DNA from: PRS1 sp965250265
GTDB taxonomy: Bacteria > Bacteroidota > Bacteroidia > Flavobacteriales > Flavobacteriaceae
Assembly: GCA_965250265.1 (NCBI GenBank)
Contig: CBDFNO010000009.1
Span: 248,001 to 312,000, forward strand
Reading direction: 5' to 3'
DNA: 64,000 nucleotides
The position numbers and the translations under genes were made by a program. The notes below the pieces were generated by a model. It worked only from the letters and a program-made list of their open reading frames with translations, did not search any database and had not been told where the DNA came from. Below are positions 44,733-54,134 of this stretch, in pieces (positions within the stretch are counted from its first letter, which is position 1; each line of letters opens with the position of its first letter).

Positions 44733-45043
44733 AGAATGGCAAAACCGCAAAGATACATTTTTTGTATCTAAAAATGAAAGGAAGTTAGTTTAGAGTTTTG
44801 AATAATGAATGTATCTTTTAAGTCATACTAATTTTATTTTTAAGCTTCATTCTTCTCAAAATGCTTGAAAATTACAATCGACTGATCTAAAAATACAAGG
44901 AATTGCAACTTATCTACAACTATCAAAATTCATTTCTATTTAACTTTATAATATTCTTTTTAGTAACGATTAATAGCCTTAATAACAGCAACAAAAAGTT
45001 GTTGAATTAAAACAAATAAATTATTAATCTAAAATTTTAAATT
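44733..45043. other. Intergenic region between uvrA and the lipoprotein gene
   Basis: In this 311-base divergent interval I see a -7 box for uvrA (TATCTTTG on the minus strand, 44755-44748), without a clear TTG partner. Near 44993-45008 there is a short dyad, CAACAAAAAGTTGTTG. No RNA gene or open frame is evident; the rest is AT-rich. Confidence 0.5.
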
Positions 45044-45592
45044 ATGAAAAAATTATTTTTTTTATTAACATTATCAGTACTATTCCTTGTAGGATGTAGT
45101 ATAGAGGGAGTAGATTCTTCTAACGAGAATCTAAACTTGGAAGCTGCAAGAGGACCGGTTATTCATCATGCTTCTCTAGGAGGTTTTGATTATTGTGATT
45201 ATTTTGGAGAAAAACCTGGTTGTGATGCAAACTTCTCTCTAGTTGCAAACATGCATGCCGATGGGAGTGTGTCTGGACGTTGGACGGATATATGGGTCGG
45301 TGGTGTTGAAGGAGTTCATGTTGATATTGATTGTATGATTATTATCGATAACATGGCAGTTTTAGGAGGGGTTATCACTAAAGGGGGTTATGGTGGGATT
45401 GACCTTACCGGAACGTATGCTTTAACAGCTGTTGTGGATAATGGAACCTCTGTTCACGACACTCCAGATCAGATGACTTTTTCGTTTGTTGAAAGCATTT
45501 TTGAGAACTGCGACGATATTTTAAGTTTTGATTTCGTGCTTTACCCTCCTCCACTTCTCAACATTTCAAAAGGAGAGGTCAAGGTGTGGTAA
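45044..45592 (+). CDS. Lipoprotein of unknown function
   Basis: The 182-residue protein starts with a lipoprotein signal (LFLVGC, Cys18). The mature part is beta-rich, glycine-rich and contains several cysteines (FDYCDYFGEKPGCDAN, VDIDCMIIIDN, FENCDDILSFDF) that could form disulfides outside the cell. It resembles small secreted beta-sandwich proteins whose genes occur singly in Bacteroidota, but I recognise no named domain and no catalytic motif. A terminator follows 68 bases after the stop. It is transcribed alone, divergently from uvrA. Confidence 0.7.
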   Translation: MKKLFFLLTLSVLFLVGCSIEGVDSSNENLNLEAARGPVIHHASLGGFDYCDYFGEKPGCDANFSLVANMHADGSVSGRWTDIWVGGVEGVHVDIDCMIIIDNMAVLGGVITKGGYGGIDLTGTYALTAVVDNGTSVHDTPDQMTFSFVESIFENCDDILSFDFVLYPPPLLNISKGEVKVW

Positions 45593-45660
45593 AATAAGTC
45601 AAGCTTATTTTGAGCTTTAGGAAGTTAATTGATTCTCCATATCATTACAGTTTTGAAAAT

Positions 45661-45694
45661 GCAACCCACAACTTTAATTGTGGGTTGTATTTTG
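45661..45694 (+). terminator. Intrinsic terminator
   Basis: CAACCCACA (45662-45670) pairs with TGTGGGTTG (45680-45688), and TATTTTG follows. It closes the lipoprotein gene's transcript before the AraC-type regulator gene. Confidence 0.78.
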
Positions 45695-45794
45695 ATGAGA
45701 ATTAATAAACACCAATCGTTGGAAATCTCTTTTACTTTAAAATATCGATAAATAAAAAAAGACTAACTTTATGGGACTTAATTAATTACGTCCT

Positions 45795-47966
45795 ATGGAT
45801 AAAGGTTTTATAGATCGCGTACATAAAATTGTTATAACCCATATTACCGATGAAAAATTTGGAGTGACTAACCTCGCTTTATTAATTGGTTTAAGCACAT
45901 CTCAAACATTAAGGAAAATAAAGGCTATTACTGGTAAGTCGGTTAATCAATATATTAGAGAAGTTAGATTAACAGAAGCAGCTAAACTAATTGAAGAAAC
46001 TGATCTTACTGCTGCTGAAATTGCCTATAAAGTTGGATTTGGTAGCCCTTCTTATTTTAATAAAACATTCCATAGACGTTTTGGTGTAACTCCAGGTGAC
46101 TATAAAACTCAAAATATAAGTTTGAGCGAATTGGCATCAAAGGATGCTAAAAAAGAAATTCATAATATTATTTCTAAAAAGAATGTACTCTATTTTATAA
46201 CTATAGTTATGCTTTTGTTTGTTGGATATATACTTATAAATAATGCATCTTTTTCTACAATTGAATCTAAAGAAAAGTCTATTGCTGTACTTCCATATAC
46301 AACAATTGGAAAAATTGAGGATAGGCTTTGGTTTGGAGAAGGTTTGGCAGAAGTGTTATTGGATAATCTTTCAAAAGTTGAAGAACTCATTGTAAAATCA
46401 AGAAATTCTTCCGAACTTTTTAAAGATAGTCTTATTTCGTCAAACAAATTAGGTAAATTATTAGACGCTAATTATATTATTGAGGGAAGTATTCAACATT
46501 TCGGAGACAGTATTAGGGTAATCACAAGGCTAGTCACTGCTGAAAACAACCAACTAGTTTGGTCAAAGATTAATAAAGTTGACATTAATGAGATGTTTAT
46601 AATGCAAAAGAATATATCCAGACAGATAGTGAGCCAACTTAATATAACAATTTCTTCCAAAGAGGAGGAACAACTAAATTATTATCCAACTAAGAATATA
46701 GAAGCTTTAAGATTATTTCAACGAGGACGTGATTTTGCAAATTTAAGAACACCCGATGGGGTTAAAACAAGCATTACCTTATATAAGAAAGCTATTCAAC
46801 TTGATCCTAATTATACAGACGCTTATGGAGAACTGGCAAGCTCTTATTTATTACGTCTGTGGGGTAATAAAATAACCAAAGAGGAAGGTGAAAAATTAAT
46901 ACATTATTATGTTTCAAAAGCTTTAAGTATAAACAAGAACTGTGTTAGTGCGTATAGCACTTTAGGGAATCTTAATTTAAGAAATGGAAATTATGAAAAG
47001 GCTGAAGAACAATTCAAGAAAGCAATTAAAATAAATCCAAATGATGCTACAGCTCATCATTATTATGCATTATTTCATGGTGATAAACCTATACGTGATT
47101 TAGAAAAATATCTTTATCATATAGCCAGAGCATATAAGCTAGATCCACTTTCACTACCTATTAGCTCTACTTATATTGCAGGATTGAACTTAAATAATAA
47201 ACCTAATGAAGCCATGGAAGTTTTTAATAGTAAAAAATTTCTTTTTTCAGATTGGCTTCAAACGAGTCATTTAGTCAATATTAATCTTCGTCTTAGTAAA
47301 GATTGGAATGCAGCTTTTTTAGTTTATGAAAATGCCTTAAAAAATAATCCAAATGATGTTAAGGTACTACTTAATTTGGCTAGAGATTATAGAGACGTAA
47401 GATTAGATGCAGAGAACTATTTAAAATTTTCTCAAAGGGTATATGAACTAAATCCAAATAGAGCTGCCTATGATTATTTTATGGCTTTAATGTATAATGA
47501 GAATTTTAATAGAGCTAAAGCCTTATTAGGTAATAAAGTTTTTACCAATAATGTGAATGATGAAAATATGGATCGATTTAATAAATTAACCGGACTGTTC
47601 CATTATTTTACAGGTGACTATAAGAGGGCATTGGAATATTTTAATAAGTTATCGGATCCAGATGAAAGTGTTTTTCAGGATAAATCCCTTTTTCATGATA
47701 AATGTCTTGTACTTGTAAAATTGGGAAAACAGGATGAAGCCATTAAATATATGAGAGATCATATTAAAACCAATGAGGGAAAAGCTTTAATATTTGCTGC
47801 TTTAGTAAAAAGGGATTCCATGTATCATTATTTGGAAAAAATAGATAATAAATGGCGTGCAAAATATACCAATGGAGATATAGAATTTAATCCTTATAGA
47901 AAAGAAGAACGTTTTAAAGCCTTTTTAAAGAAAAATTATTTGCCCATTACCAAATGGAATGAGTAA
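45795..47966 (+). CDS. Membrane-bound AraC-type regulator with TolB-like and TPR domains
   Basis: Residues about 1-105 form an AraC/XylS DNA-binding domain with both helix-turn-helix units (VTNLALLIGLSTSQTLRKIK and TAAEIAYKVGFGSPSYFNKTFHRRFGVTPGDYK). A single membrane helix follows at about 131-150. The part beyond it carries a TolB/FlgO-like domain (SIAVLPYTTIG, LAEVLLDNLSKVEELIVKSR, LLDANYIIEGSIQHFGDSIRV; about 160-285) and then many TPRs to the C-terminus (NPNDATAHHYYALF is one). The DNA-binding part would lie in the cytoplasm and the TPR part outside it, a one-component design that senses envelope or extracellular signals. The target genes are unknown; the neighbours on either side are candidates only by position. 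Confidence 0.9.
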   Translation: MDKGFIDRVHKIVITHITDEKFGVTNLALLIGLSTSQTLRKIKAITGKSVNQYIREVRLTEAAKLIEETDLTAAEIAYKVGFGSPSYFNKTFHRRFGVTPGDYKTQNISLSELASKDAKKEIHNIISKKNVLYFITIVMLLFVGYILINNASFSTIESKEKSIAVLPYTTIGKIEDRLWFGEGLAEVLLDNLSKVEELIVKSRNSSELFKDSLISSNKLGKLLDANYIIEGSIQHFGDSIRVITRLVTAENNQLVWSKINKVDINEMFIMQKNISRQIVSQLNITISSKEEEQLNYYPTKNIEALRLFQRGRDFANLRTPDGVKTSITLYKKAIQLDPNYTDAYGELASSYLLRLWGNKITKEEGEKLIHYYVSKALSINKNCVSAYSTLGNLNLRNGNYEKAEEQFKKAIKINPNDATAHHYYALFHGDKPIRDLEKYLYHIARAYKLDPLSLPISSTYIAGLNLNNKPNEAMEVFNSKKFLFSDWLQTSHLVNINLRLSKDWNAAFLVYENALKNNPNDVKVLLNLARDYRDVRLDAENYLKFSQRVYELNPNRAAYDYFMALMYNENFNRAKALLGNKVFTNNVNDENMDRFNKLTGLFHYFTGDYKRALEYFNKLSDPDESVFQDKSLFHDKCLVLVKLGKQDEAIKYMRDHIKTNEGKALIFAALVKRDSMYHYLEKIDNKWRAKYTNGDIEFNPYRKEERFKAFLKKNYLPITKWNE

Positions 47967-47997
47967 ATAATTAAGCAAATAAATTTTCTATTATTAT

Positions 47998-48714
47998 TTA
48001 CTCAGTTCCTTTTACTTCTCCCATGTCCAATCCAAAAAACAAATATTTATGTAGCGTTGGCAATTGGGCACCACTTTCGGTTTTTACCCAATCGCTCCAA
48101 GAGGCTTCCAATCCTTTTAATGGCATTACCGAAGCCCACATTTTAAAACTCATAGGTTTACCCAAAGCATCTAATTTCCATAAATAAGAGTCGCCAGGCG
48201 TAGAGCCACCTGAAGTGTAAGTTACCAATAAACCCTTATCTCCATTTTCCAGTATTATTAGCCGTCTTTCGGTTCCAGGATCGTAGATCTTGTATGGTGC
48301 AACCAACCAAAAAGAATCGTTATTAAAATATTCAAGTGCTTTTTCTAGTAATTCTTTTTCAACATCTCCTTTAACACTAAAATTATGAACATAGACCTTA
48401 CTGTTTTCGATTTCATTTAAATGCAAAACTACTTTATAATCTTTCCAATAAACAGTACATATGTTTTTATCCTTTTCCCATTTATAATGGTGTTTATTTC
48501 TAAATGTCCATTCTATATAATTCGTTTTTTTATAAGCTGTAAAATCTAAAGCATCCAACATTTTAACGGCTAGAGCTTCTGCTTCAACACCTTGCTGACC
48601 ATTTGGTAAGTCTTCATCGTACTTAAAATATAAAAACCCTATAAACAACAAGCTAGGTAGCGTAATAAACACGATAATTCCAGCAATTATTTTAAATGTC
48701 TTTTTATATTTCAT
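47998..48714 (-). CDS. Membrane-anchored protein of unknown function
   Basis: The 238-residue protein has one N-terminal membrane helix (about residues 9-30, IIAGIIVFITLPSLLFIGFLY) with basic residues before it, so the bulk lies outside the cytoplasm. It looks like a mixed alpha/beta sensor or binding domain (WTFRNKHHYKWEKDKNICTVYW, KALEYFNNDSFWLVAPYKIYD, GLLVTYTSGGSTPGDSYLW, PLKGLEASWSDWVKTESG). I do not recognise a named domain. It converges with the AraC-type regulator gene (31 bases apart) and has about 140 bases of non-coding DNA upstream. Confidence 0.72.
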   Translation of the reverse strand: MKYKKTFKIIAGIIVFITLPSLLFIGFLYFKYDEDLPNGQQGVEAEALAVKMLDALDFTAYKKTNYIEWTFRNKHHYKWEKDKNICTVYWKDYKVVLHLNEIENSKVYVHNFSVKGDVEKELLEKALEYFNNDSFWLVAPYKIYDPGTERRLIILENGDKGLLVTYTSGGSTPGDSYLWKLDALGKPMSFKMWASVMPLKGLEASWSDWVKTESGAQLPTLHKYLFFGLDMGEVKGTE

Positions 48715-48856
48715 GTGTTTATAATTATTGTTTTAGAGGCCACATGCTGTTCGCTATTAATCATTTTCTTTGGTGAGAAAAATTTTAACATGCTCGTTTC
48801 ATGAGTTTAAAAAAAAATTTAATAAGCTAATATAACAATGTCTATGGAATATCAGA

Positions 48857-50533
48857 TTAAAAACCAATAGCAGTATCATCGCCACGTCTGTCTGCTCCAC
48901 CTTCTAGTTTACCATCATCTAAAACGAGAATACCATCTACTTTACCAATCACAGGTGAACGTTCTTCATTTGTAGTATAACCTAAACTTTGTAATTGCTC
49001 AATAATTTCTTTCGGAAATGAATTTGGTTCGAACAAGATAACATCTGGTAACCATTGGTGATGAAAACGAGGTGCATTTACAGCTTGTTGCATCGTCATC
49101 TTATATTCATGAACATTTAAAATAGTTTGAAGCACAGAAGTGATAATTGTGGAGCCTCCAGGTGTACCTACACTCATTAATAGTTTTCCATCTTTTTCAA
49201 CAATTGTTGGTGTCATAGAACTTAACATACGTTTTTCAGGAGCAATACTATTGGCTTCAGCACCAATTAAACCAAACATATTAGGTTCTCCTGGTTTACT
49301 GCTAAAATCGTCCATTTCATTATTTAAAAAGAAACCTAAATCTGTACAATACAACTTGGAGCCATAACCACCATTTAATGTTGTTGTTGCTGAAACAGCA
49401 TTGCCAAACTGATCCACAATAGAGTAGTGCGTTGTTTCATTACTTTCTACAACCTGTATATTGCCATGAGACACATCGGAAGAAAGTGTTGCTTTTTCAA
49501 AAGAAAATGTTGACATTCTATCTCTTAAATAATCTTCACTTATAAGCTTTTCTCCTGGGACAGTCACAAAATCCGGGTCGCCTAAATAAAAGCTTCTATC
49601 TGCATAAGCACGACGCTCCGCTTCAGTTATTACCTGAATAGCTTTTAACGAATTCGAACCATAAGCTGCTAAATCGTAAGGCTCTATCATTTCCATAATT
49701 TGTGCTAAACAGATACCTCCACTTGAAGGAGGAGACATTGAAATAATTTTTAAATCATCATACTCAAAAGTTGTTGGAGTACGCCAGCTAACTTTGTATT
49801 TTTCTAAATCTTCTTTGGTAAGAATACCTCCATTATCTTGCATAAATTTCACTAAACGTTCTGCAGTTTCACCTTTATAGAATTCATCTCTACCATTTTT
49901 CATTATTCTGGTTAAGGTTTCAGCTAAAGCAGGATATTTAAGGGTGTCATTCTCTTTCCAACTCTTTTCAAAAAGGATAGAATCTTTATTTGCTTTTCTA
50001 AAAGCAGATTGATAACTATCTAACTTTTTTTCTTGTTTTTTTGTAACTATTACACCTCTTCTTGCTAAATCTATAGATGGTTCAATAATATCTTCAAAAG
50101 GTAAACTTCCCAATTTTTCGTGTACTGCAAACACACCAGCAACCGAACCTGGTACACCAACAGCCATAGCACCTAAGGTGCTTTTTTCAGGTATCACATT
50201 TCCTAAAGAATCCAGATACATATCTTTAGTTGCTGCTAAAGGAGCTTTCTCTCTATAATCGAGCGCTCCAATTTCTCCATTTGCTTTTCTATACACCATA
50301 AAACCACCACCACCAATATTTCCGGCATAAGGATAAGCAACAGCCAATGCCAATTGAGTAGCTGCCATTGCATCAAAAGCGTTGCCTCCTTTTTTAAGAA
50401 TATCTGTTCCAATTTGTGAAGCTTCTTCACGAGCAGTAACTACCATTCCATTTTCTACTATAAGTCCTCTTTTTGTGTTATTACACGATAATAGAGCAAC
50501 AAAAATGAATACAGTTAAAATTATTTTTTTCAT
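48857..50533 (-). CDS. ggt: Gamma-glutamyltransferase, lipoprotein
   Basis: The 558-residue protein starts with a lipoprotein signal (VALLSC, Cys17), so it is envelope-anchored. It has the Ntn-hydrolase layout of gamma-glutamyltransferases: GMVVTAREEASQIGTDILKKGGNAFDAMAA at the N-terminal end, the autocleavage site and Thr nucleophile in ETTHYSIVDQFGNAVSATTT (the second Thr of ETTHYS), and MSPPSSGGICLAQIME and TPGGSTIITSVLQ in the two subunits. It transfers the gamma-glutamyl group of glutathione or other peptides to acceptors or water, in recycling of extracellular amino acids. It lies 16 bases after acpH, which is transcribed first. Confidence 0.95.
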   Translation of the reverse strand: MKKIILTVFIFVALLSCNNTKRGLIVENGMVVTAREEASQIGTDILKKGGNAFDAMAATQLALAVAYPYAGNIGGGGFMVYRKANGEIGALDYREKAPLAATKDMYLDSLGNVIPEKSTLGAMAVGVPGSVAGVFAVHEKLGSLPFEDIIEPSIDLARRGVIVTKKQEKKLDSYQSAFRKANKDSILFEKSWKENDTLKYPALAETLTRIMKNGRDEFYKGETAERLVKFMQDNGGILTKEDLEKYKVSWRTPTTFEYDDLKIISMSPPSSGGICLAQIMEMIEPYDLAAYGSNSLKAIQVITEAERRAYADRSFYLGDPDFVTVPGEKLISEDYLRDRMSTFSFEKATLSSDVSHGNIQVVESNETTHYSIVDQFGNAVSATTTLNGGYGSKLYCTDLGFFLNNEMDDFSSKPGEPNMFGLIGAEANSIAPEKRMLSSMTPTIVEKDGKLLMSVGTPGGSTIITSVLQTILNVHEYKMTMQQAVNAPRFHHQWLPDVILFEPNSFPKEIIEQLQSLGYTTNEERSPVIGKVDGILVLDDGKLEGGADRRGDDTAIGF

Positions 50534-50549
50534 ATGATCGGTTAATTAT

Positions 50550-51143
50550 TTATTGTGAATATAATACTTTTAATTCCTGTTTTGAATATTCTATGAGTTC
50601 TTTAAAGAACTTTGTGAATTCGGTTTCGAACTCTTCGTAAAATTCTTCTAATTCATTAACAGCAAGATTCATTTTAGATCGATTTTGAGTCCTGCGATTC
50701 ATTCCATCTAAAACTTTAGAAATCCCATCAATTGAAGCATAACTCAATAACCAATTATTAGCGATCATATAAGGCATCATTTTTTGTACTCGCAATGGTA
50801 AAATATCAAAATTATCTTCTATAGTATCGTAGAATTCGTCAATATATTTTGCTAAAGGAATGTCGCTATAGGTTTTCCAGTTTTTAGCTAAAAAATGGTC
50901 GTACAAAATGTCTACAATAACTCCGGAATAATGACTATAATTCTTGTGTAATCGCTTTGTACTTTGTCTAACCGTTTTATGTGCGTCGGTAAACGTATCT
51001 ATTCTACGATGTAAAAGAATGCCTGTTTGTATATCTTTAGGAAATTTTTTATAGTCATTCCCACGAATGCCATCGGCTATAAAATTACCAATGGTTATGG
51101 CTTTATCGTCTCCGGAAAGATAGATATGTGCAAGGAAATTCAT
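50550..51143 (-). CDS. acpH: Acyl carrier protein phosphodiesterase
   Basis: The 197-residue protein begins MNFLAHIYLSGDDKAITIGNF and continues IADGIRGNDYKKFP, IQTGILLHRRIDTFTDAH and SGVIVDILYDHFLAKNW; the conserved histidines and aspartates form the HD-like metal site of AcpH (DUF479). AcpH removes the 4'-phosphopantetheine arm from acyl carrier protein. The length agrees with the family. It is followed by ggt with a 16-base gap, and is divergent from glmM with only 73 bases between the two start codons, so the two promoters share that interval. Confidence 0.88.
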   Translation of the reverse strand: MNFLAHIYLSGDDKAITIGNFIADGIRGNDYKKFPKDIQTGILLHRRIDTFTDAHKTVRQSTKRLHKNYSHYSGVIVDILYDHFLAKNWKTYSDIPLAKYIDEFYDTIEDNFDILPLRVQKMMPYMIANNWLLSYASIDGISKVLDGMNRRTQNRSKMNLAVNELEEFYEEFETEFTKFFKELIEYSKQELKVLYSQ

Positions 51144-51190
51144 TGGTGTAATTTACAAATTAAGATTTAAGATTTCTGATTTTGTAATTG

Positions 51191-51198
51191 TATATTTG
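51191..51198 (+). promoter_or_regulatory. -7 promoter element of glmM
   Basis: TATATTTG matches TANNTTTG and ends 18 bases before the ATG at 51217. I find no well-placed TTG upstream, so only the -7 half is supported. Confidence 0.42.
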
Positions 51199-51216
51199 TT
51201 GAAACTTATATTAAAA

Positions 51217-52605
51217 ATGACATTAATAAAATCAATTTCTGGGATAAGAGGAACTATTGGTGGACGTGTTGGTGAAAACCTTACTCCAATTGATGTCGTT
51301 AAATTTGCTTCTGCTTTTGGAGTTTGGGTAAAACAACAACGTAATAAAGAAAGCTATAAAGTTGTTGTTGGTCGTGATGCAAGAATTTCGGGAGAAATGG
51401 TGCAAAGTTTAGTTATGCAGACATTGGTTGGATTGGGAATTCACGTTGTAGATCTAGGATTATCTACAACACCAACCGTTGAGGTGGCAGTACCATTGGA
51501 GCATGCAGATGGAGGTATCATTCTTACGGCAAGCCATAATCCGAAGCAATGGAACGCTTTAAAACTGTTAAATGCTAAAGGTGAGTTTTTAAATGCTGCT
51601 GATGGCGCTAAAATTTTAGAAATTGCTGAATCTGACACCTTGCAATTTGCTGAAGTTGATGAATTAGGAAGAATATCAAAAAATGAAGCGTATATAGATT
51701 TGCATATTGACGAAATTTTAAAATTGCCTTTGGTTGATAAAGAAGCTATTAAAAAATCTAAATTTAAAGTAGTAGTTGATGGAGTAAATTCTACTGGAGG
51801 CATAGCCATTCCGTTATTATTGGAACGTTTAGGAGTTCATGCTGTAAAATTATTTTGTGAGCCAAACGGACATTTTCCTCATAACCCTGAACCTTTAAAA
51901 GAGCACTTGACCGACTTGTCCAAACTTGTGGTTAAAGAACATGCCGATTTTGGTATTGTTGTGGATCCGGATGTTGACCGTTTGGCTTTTGTGTGTGAAG
52001 ATGGCGAAATGTTTGGAGAAGAATATACATTAGTGGCTTGTGCAGATTATGTATTGAGTAGAACACCGGGAAATACTGTAAGTAATATGAGTTCATCGAG
52101 AGCCTTACGAGATATTACAGAAAAACATGGACAAAACTATGAAGCAAGTGCTGTAGGAGAAGTTAATGTCGTCGAACTTATGAAAAACAATAATGCTATT
52201 ATTGGAGGCGAAGGAAATGGCGGAATTATTTATCCGGAATTACACTATGGAAGAGATTCTTTGGTAGGAGTTGCACTTTTTTTAAGTCTGTTAGCTGATA
52301 AAAGAATTAAAGTAAGTGAACTTCTCCAAAGTTATCCTAGCTATTTTATGAGTAAAAAGAAAATTCAGCTTACTCCAAATTTAGATGTGGATGCTATTTT
52401 GAAAACTTTTAAATCCAATTATGCTAATGAGAACATTACTACGATTGATGGTTTAAAGATTGATTTTTCTGAAAGTTGGGGACATTTAAGAAAGAGTAAT
52501 ACAGAACCTATTATTAGGATTTATACTGAAGCTAAGTCACAGTATGATGCAGACAATTTGGCTTTAAAAATTATAGATGAAATTAGTGAGATAGCTAATA
52601 TTTAG
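51217..52605 (+). CDS. glmM: Phosphoglucosamine mutase-type phosphohexomutase
   Basis: It interconverts glucosamine 6-phosphate and 1-phosphate on the way to UDP-N-acetylglucosamine. The conserved motifs are the N-terminal ISGIRGTIGG, the active-site serine loop ILTASHNPKQWNALK, the metal-binding loop DPDVDRLAF, the sugar-binding GEGNGGIIYPELHYGRD and the phosphate-binding C-terminal RKSNTEPIIRIYTEA. At 462 residues it has the usual length. I choose the ATG at 51217 (MTLIKSISGIRG); a TTG 21 bases upstream is not supported. In Bacteroidota this branch is annotated GlmM, but phosphomannomutase activity cannot be excluded by sequence alone. Confidence 0.88.
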   Translation: MTLIKSISGIRGTIGGRVGENLTPIDVVKFASAFGVWVKQQRNKESYKVVVGRDARISGEMVQSLVMQTLVGLGIHVVDLGLSTTPTVEVAVPLEHADGGIILTASHNPKQWNALKLLNAKGEFLNAADGAKILEIAESDTLQFAEVDELGRISKNEAYIDLHIDEILKLPLVDKEAIKKSKFKVVVDGVNSTGGIAIPLLLERLGVHAVKLFCEPNGHFPHNPEPLKEHLTDLSKLVVKEHADFGIVVDPDVDRLAFVCEDGEMFGEEYTLVACADYVLSRTPGNTVSNMSSSRALRDITEKHGQNYEASAVGEVNVVELMKNNNAIIGGEGNGGIIYPELHYGRDSLVGVALFLSLLADKRIKVSELLQSYPSYFMSKKKIQLTPNLDVDAILKTFKSNYANENITTIDGLKIDFSESWGHLRKSNTEPIIRIYTEAKSQYDADNLALKIIDEISEIANI

Positions 52606-52631
52606 TAATTTTGTATCTCAATTTAAATGTT

Positions 52632-54134
52632 ATGATTACAACAAAGTCACGAACTAAACAAGTAACATCTTTGGAAGAATACTTCAACCCTTTTAGAGAT
52701 AAAATTGTTGGTATAGACCAAACATTTGAATCGCCTTATGGCACTCAAAAAATTGTATATGCAGACTGGACGGCTTCTGGTAGGTTGTATCGTCCCATTG
52801 AAGAGAAAATTCTCAACGAATTTGGGCCTTATGTTGCAAACACACATACCGAAACTACTGAATCTGGAACTGCAATGACAATGGCTTACCACAAGGCTAA
52901 AAATATTATTAAGGCTCATGTAAATAGTAGTGAAGATGATGTTTTAATTGTTTCAGGTAGTGGAATGACGAGTGTTGTGAACAAATTTCAACGAATACTT
53001 GGATTAAAAATGCCAGAGAATTTGCAGCAATATGCTAAGATTCCAGATGAAAAAAGGCCGATTATATTTATCACTCATATGGAGCACCACTCTAATCATA
53101 CGTCCTGGTTAGAGACTATAGCAAAGGTTGAAGTGATTCCACCAGGTAAAGATGGATTGTTTAGTTTAGAAAACCTCAAAGAATTATTAGAAGACCATAA
53201 AGGTCACACGCTTAAAATTGCCACAATTACAGGAGGTTCTAATGTTACGGGAATCCAAGTCCCATGTCATGATATAGCAAAGTTGATGCATGAGTACGAT
53301 GGTGTATGTTTTGTGGATTATGCTTGTGCGGCGCCTTATATTGATATAGATATGCATCCAGAAGATGCTACTGCCGCTTTAGATGCTATTTTCTTTTCAC
53401 CTCATAAATTTCTTGGAGGACCTGGAACTTCGGGAGTTTTAATTTTTAATAAAAAATTGTATAACAATATGATTCCCGATCATCCGGGAGGAGGTACGGT
53501 AAGCTGGACCAACCCTTGGGGTGAGCATAAATATATTGATGATATTGAAGATAGAGAAGATGGCGGAACACCTGGTTTTTTGCAAGCTATTAAAACGGCT
53601 TTAGCAATTAAACTTAAAGAGCAAATGGGTGTTGAAAAAATGCTAGAAAGAGAGCACGAAATACTTGATTATATATTTAGTGAATTAGGCAGTATAGAAA
53701 ATATCATTATACTCGCACCTAAACACCAAGATAGGTTAGGAGTTATTTCGTTTTATGTAGACGACTTGCATTTTAATTTGGGTGTTAAACTACTGAATGA
53801 CCGTTTTGGTATTCAAACACGAGGTGGTTGTAGTTGTGCAGGAACATATGGACATTTTTTATTGCATGTAGATCAGCAAACATCTAATAAATTGATTAGT
53901 GAAATTACTTTAGGTGATTTGATACGAAAACCAGGTTGGATTCGTATGTCTATTCATCCTACAACAACCAGTGACGAAATTGAATTTGTGTGTAATAGTA
54001 TTAAAGCTTTATCCAAAAATCATGAAGAATGGGCAAAAGATTATAATTATGATAAACTAACTAACGAATTCATTCACAAACAGTTTAATCCAGAATCAAG
54101 AACCAATAAAATTAATAGTTGGTTTAGATTATAA
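52632..54134 (+). CDS. Class V aminotransferase (cysteine desulfurase/selenocysteine lyase-like)
   Basis: The 500-residue PLP enzyme has GSGMTSVVNK near the cofactor, the aspartate in CFVDYACAAPYIDIDM, and the Schiff-base lysine in FFSPHKFLGGPGTSG. Upstream, FITHMEHHSNHTSWLE and ATITGGSNVTGIQ agree with NifS/SufS-like members. A C-terminal cysteine occurs in QTRGGCSCAGTYGHF, where cysteine desulfurases have their active Cys loop. The long form (500 residues) is a distinct branch whose substrate is not established; sulfur mobilisation is a reasonable guess. I choose the ATG at 52632 rather than a TTG 21 bases earlier. The TAATTTTG at 52606-52613 could be its own promoter -7 box. Confidence 0.88.
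   Translation: MITTKSRTKQVTSLEEYFNPFRDKIVGIDQTFESPYGTQKIVYADWTASGRLYRPIEEKILNEFGPYVANTHTETTESGTAMTMAYHKAKNIIKAHVNSSEDDVLIVSGSGMTSVVNKFQRILGLKMPENLQQYAKIPDEKRPIIFITHMEHHSNHTSWLETIAKVEVIPPGKDGLFSLENLKELLEDHKGHTLKIATITGGSNVTGIQVPCHDIAKLMHEYDGVCFVDYACAAPYIDIDMHPEDATAALDAIFFSPHKFLGGPGTSGVLIFNKKLYNNMIPDHPGGGTVSWTNPWGEHKYIDDIEDREDGGTPGFLQAIKTALAIKLKEQMGVEKMLEREHEILDYIFSELGSIENIIILAPKHQDRLGVISFYVDDLHFNLGVKLLNDRFGIQTRGGCSCAGTYGHFLLHVDQQTSNKLISEITLGDLIRKPGWIRMSIHPTTTSDEIEFVCNSIKALSKNHEEWAKDYNYDKLTNEFIHKQFNPESRTNKINSWFRL

Noticed and set aside
44733..45043. Search for a tRNA or other RNA gene in the largest divergent gap
   Set aside because: No cloverleaf, CCA end or conserved RNA motif was seen; elsewhere in the window too I found no tRNA or rRNA gene.
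45661..45694. Hairpin considered as a small RNA or riboswitch
   Set aside because: A simple stem with a T-rich tail just after a stop codon is best explained as a terminator.
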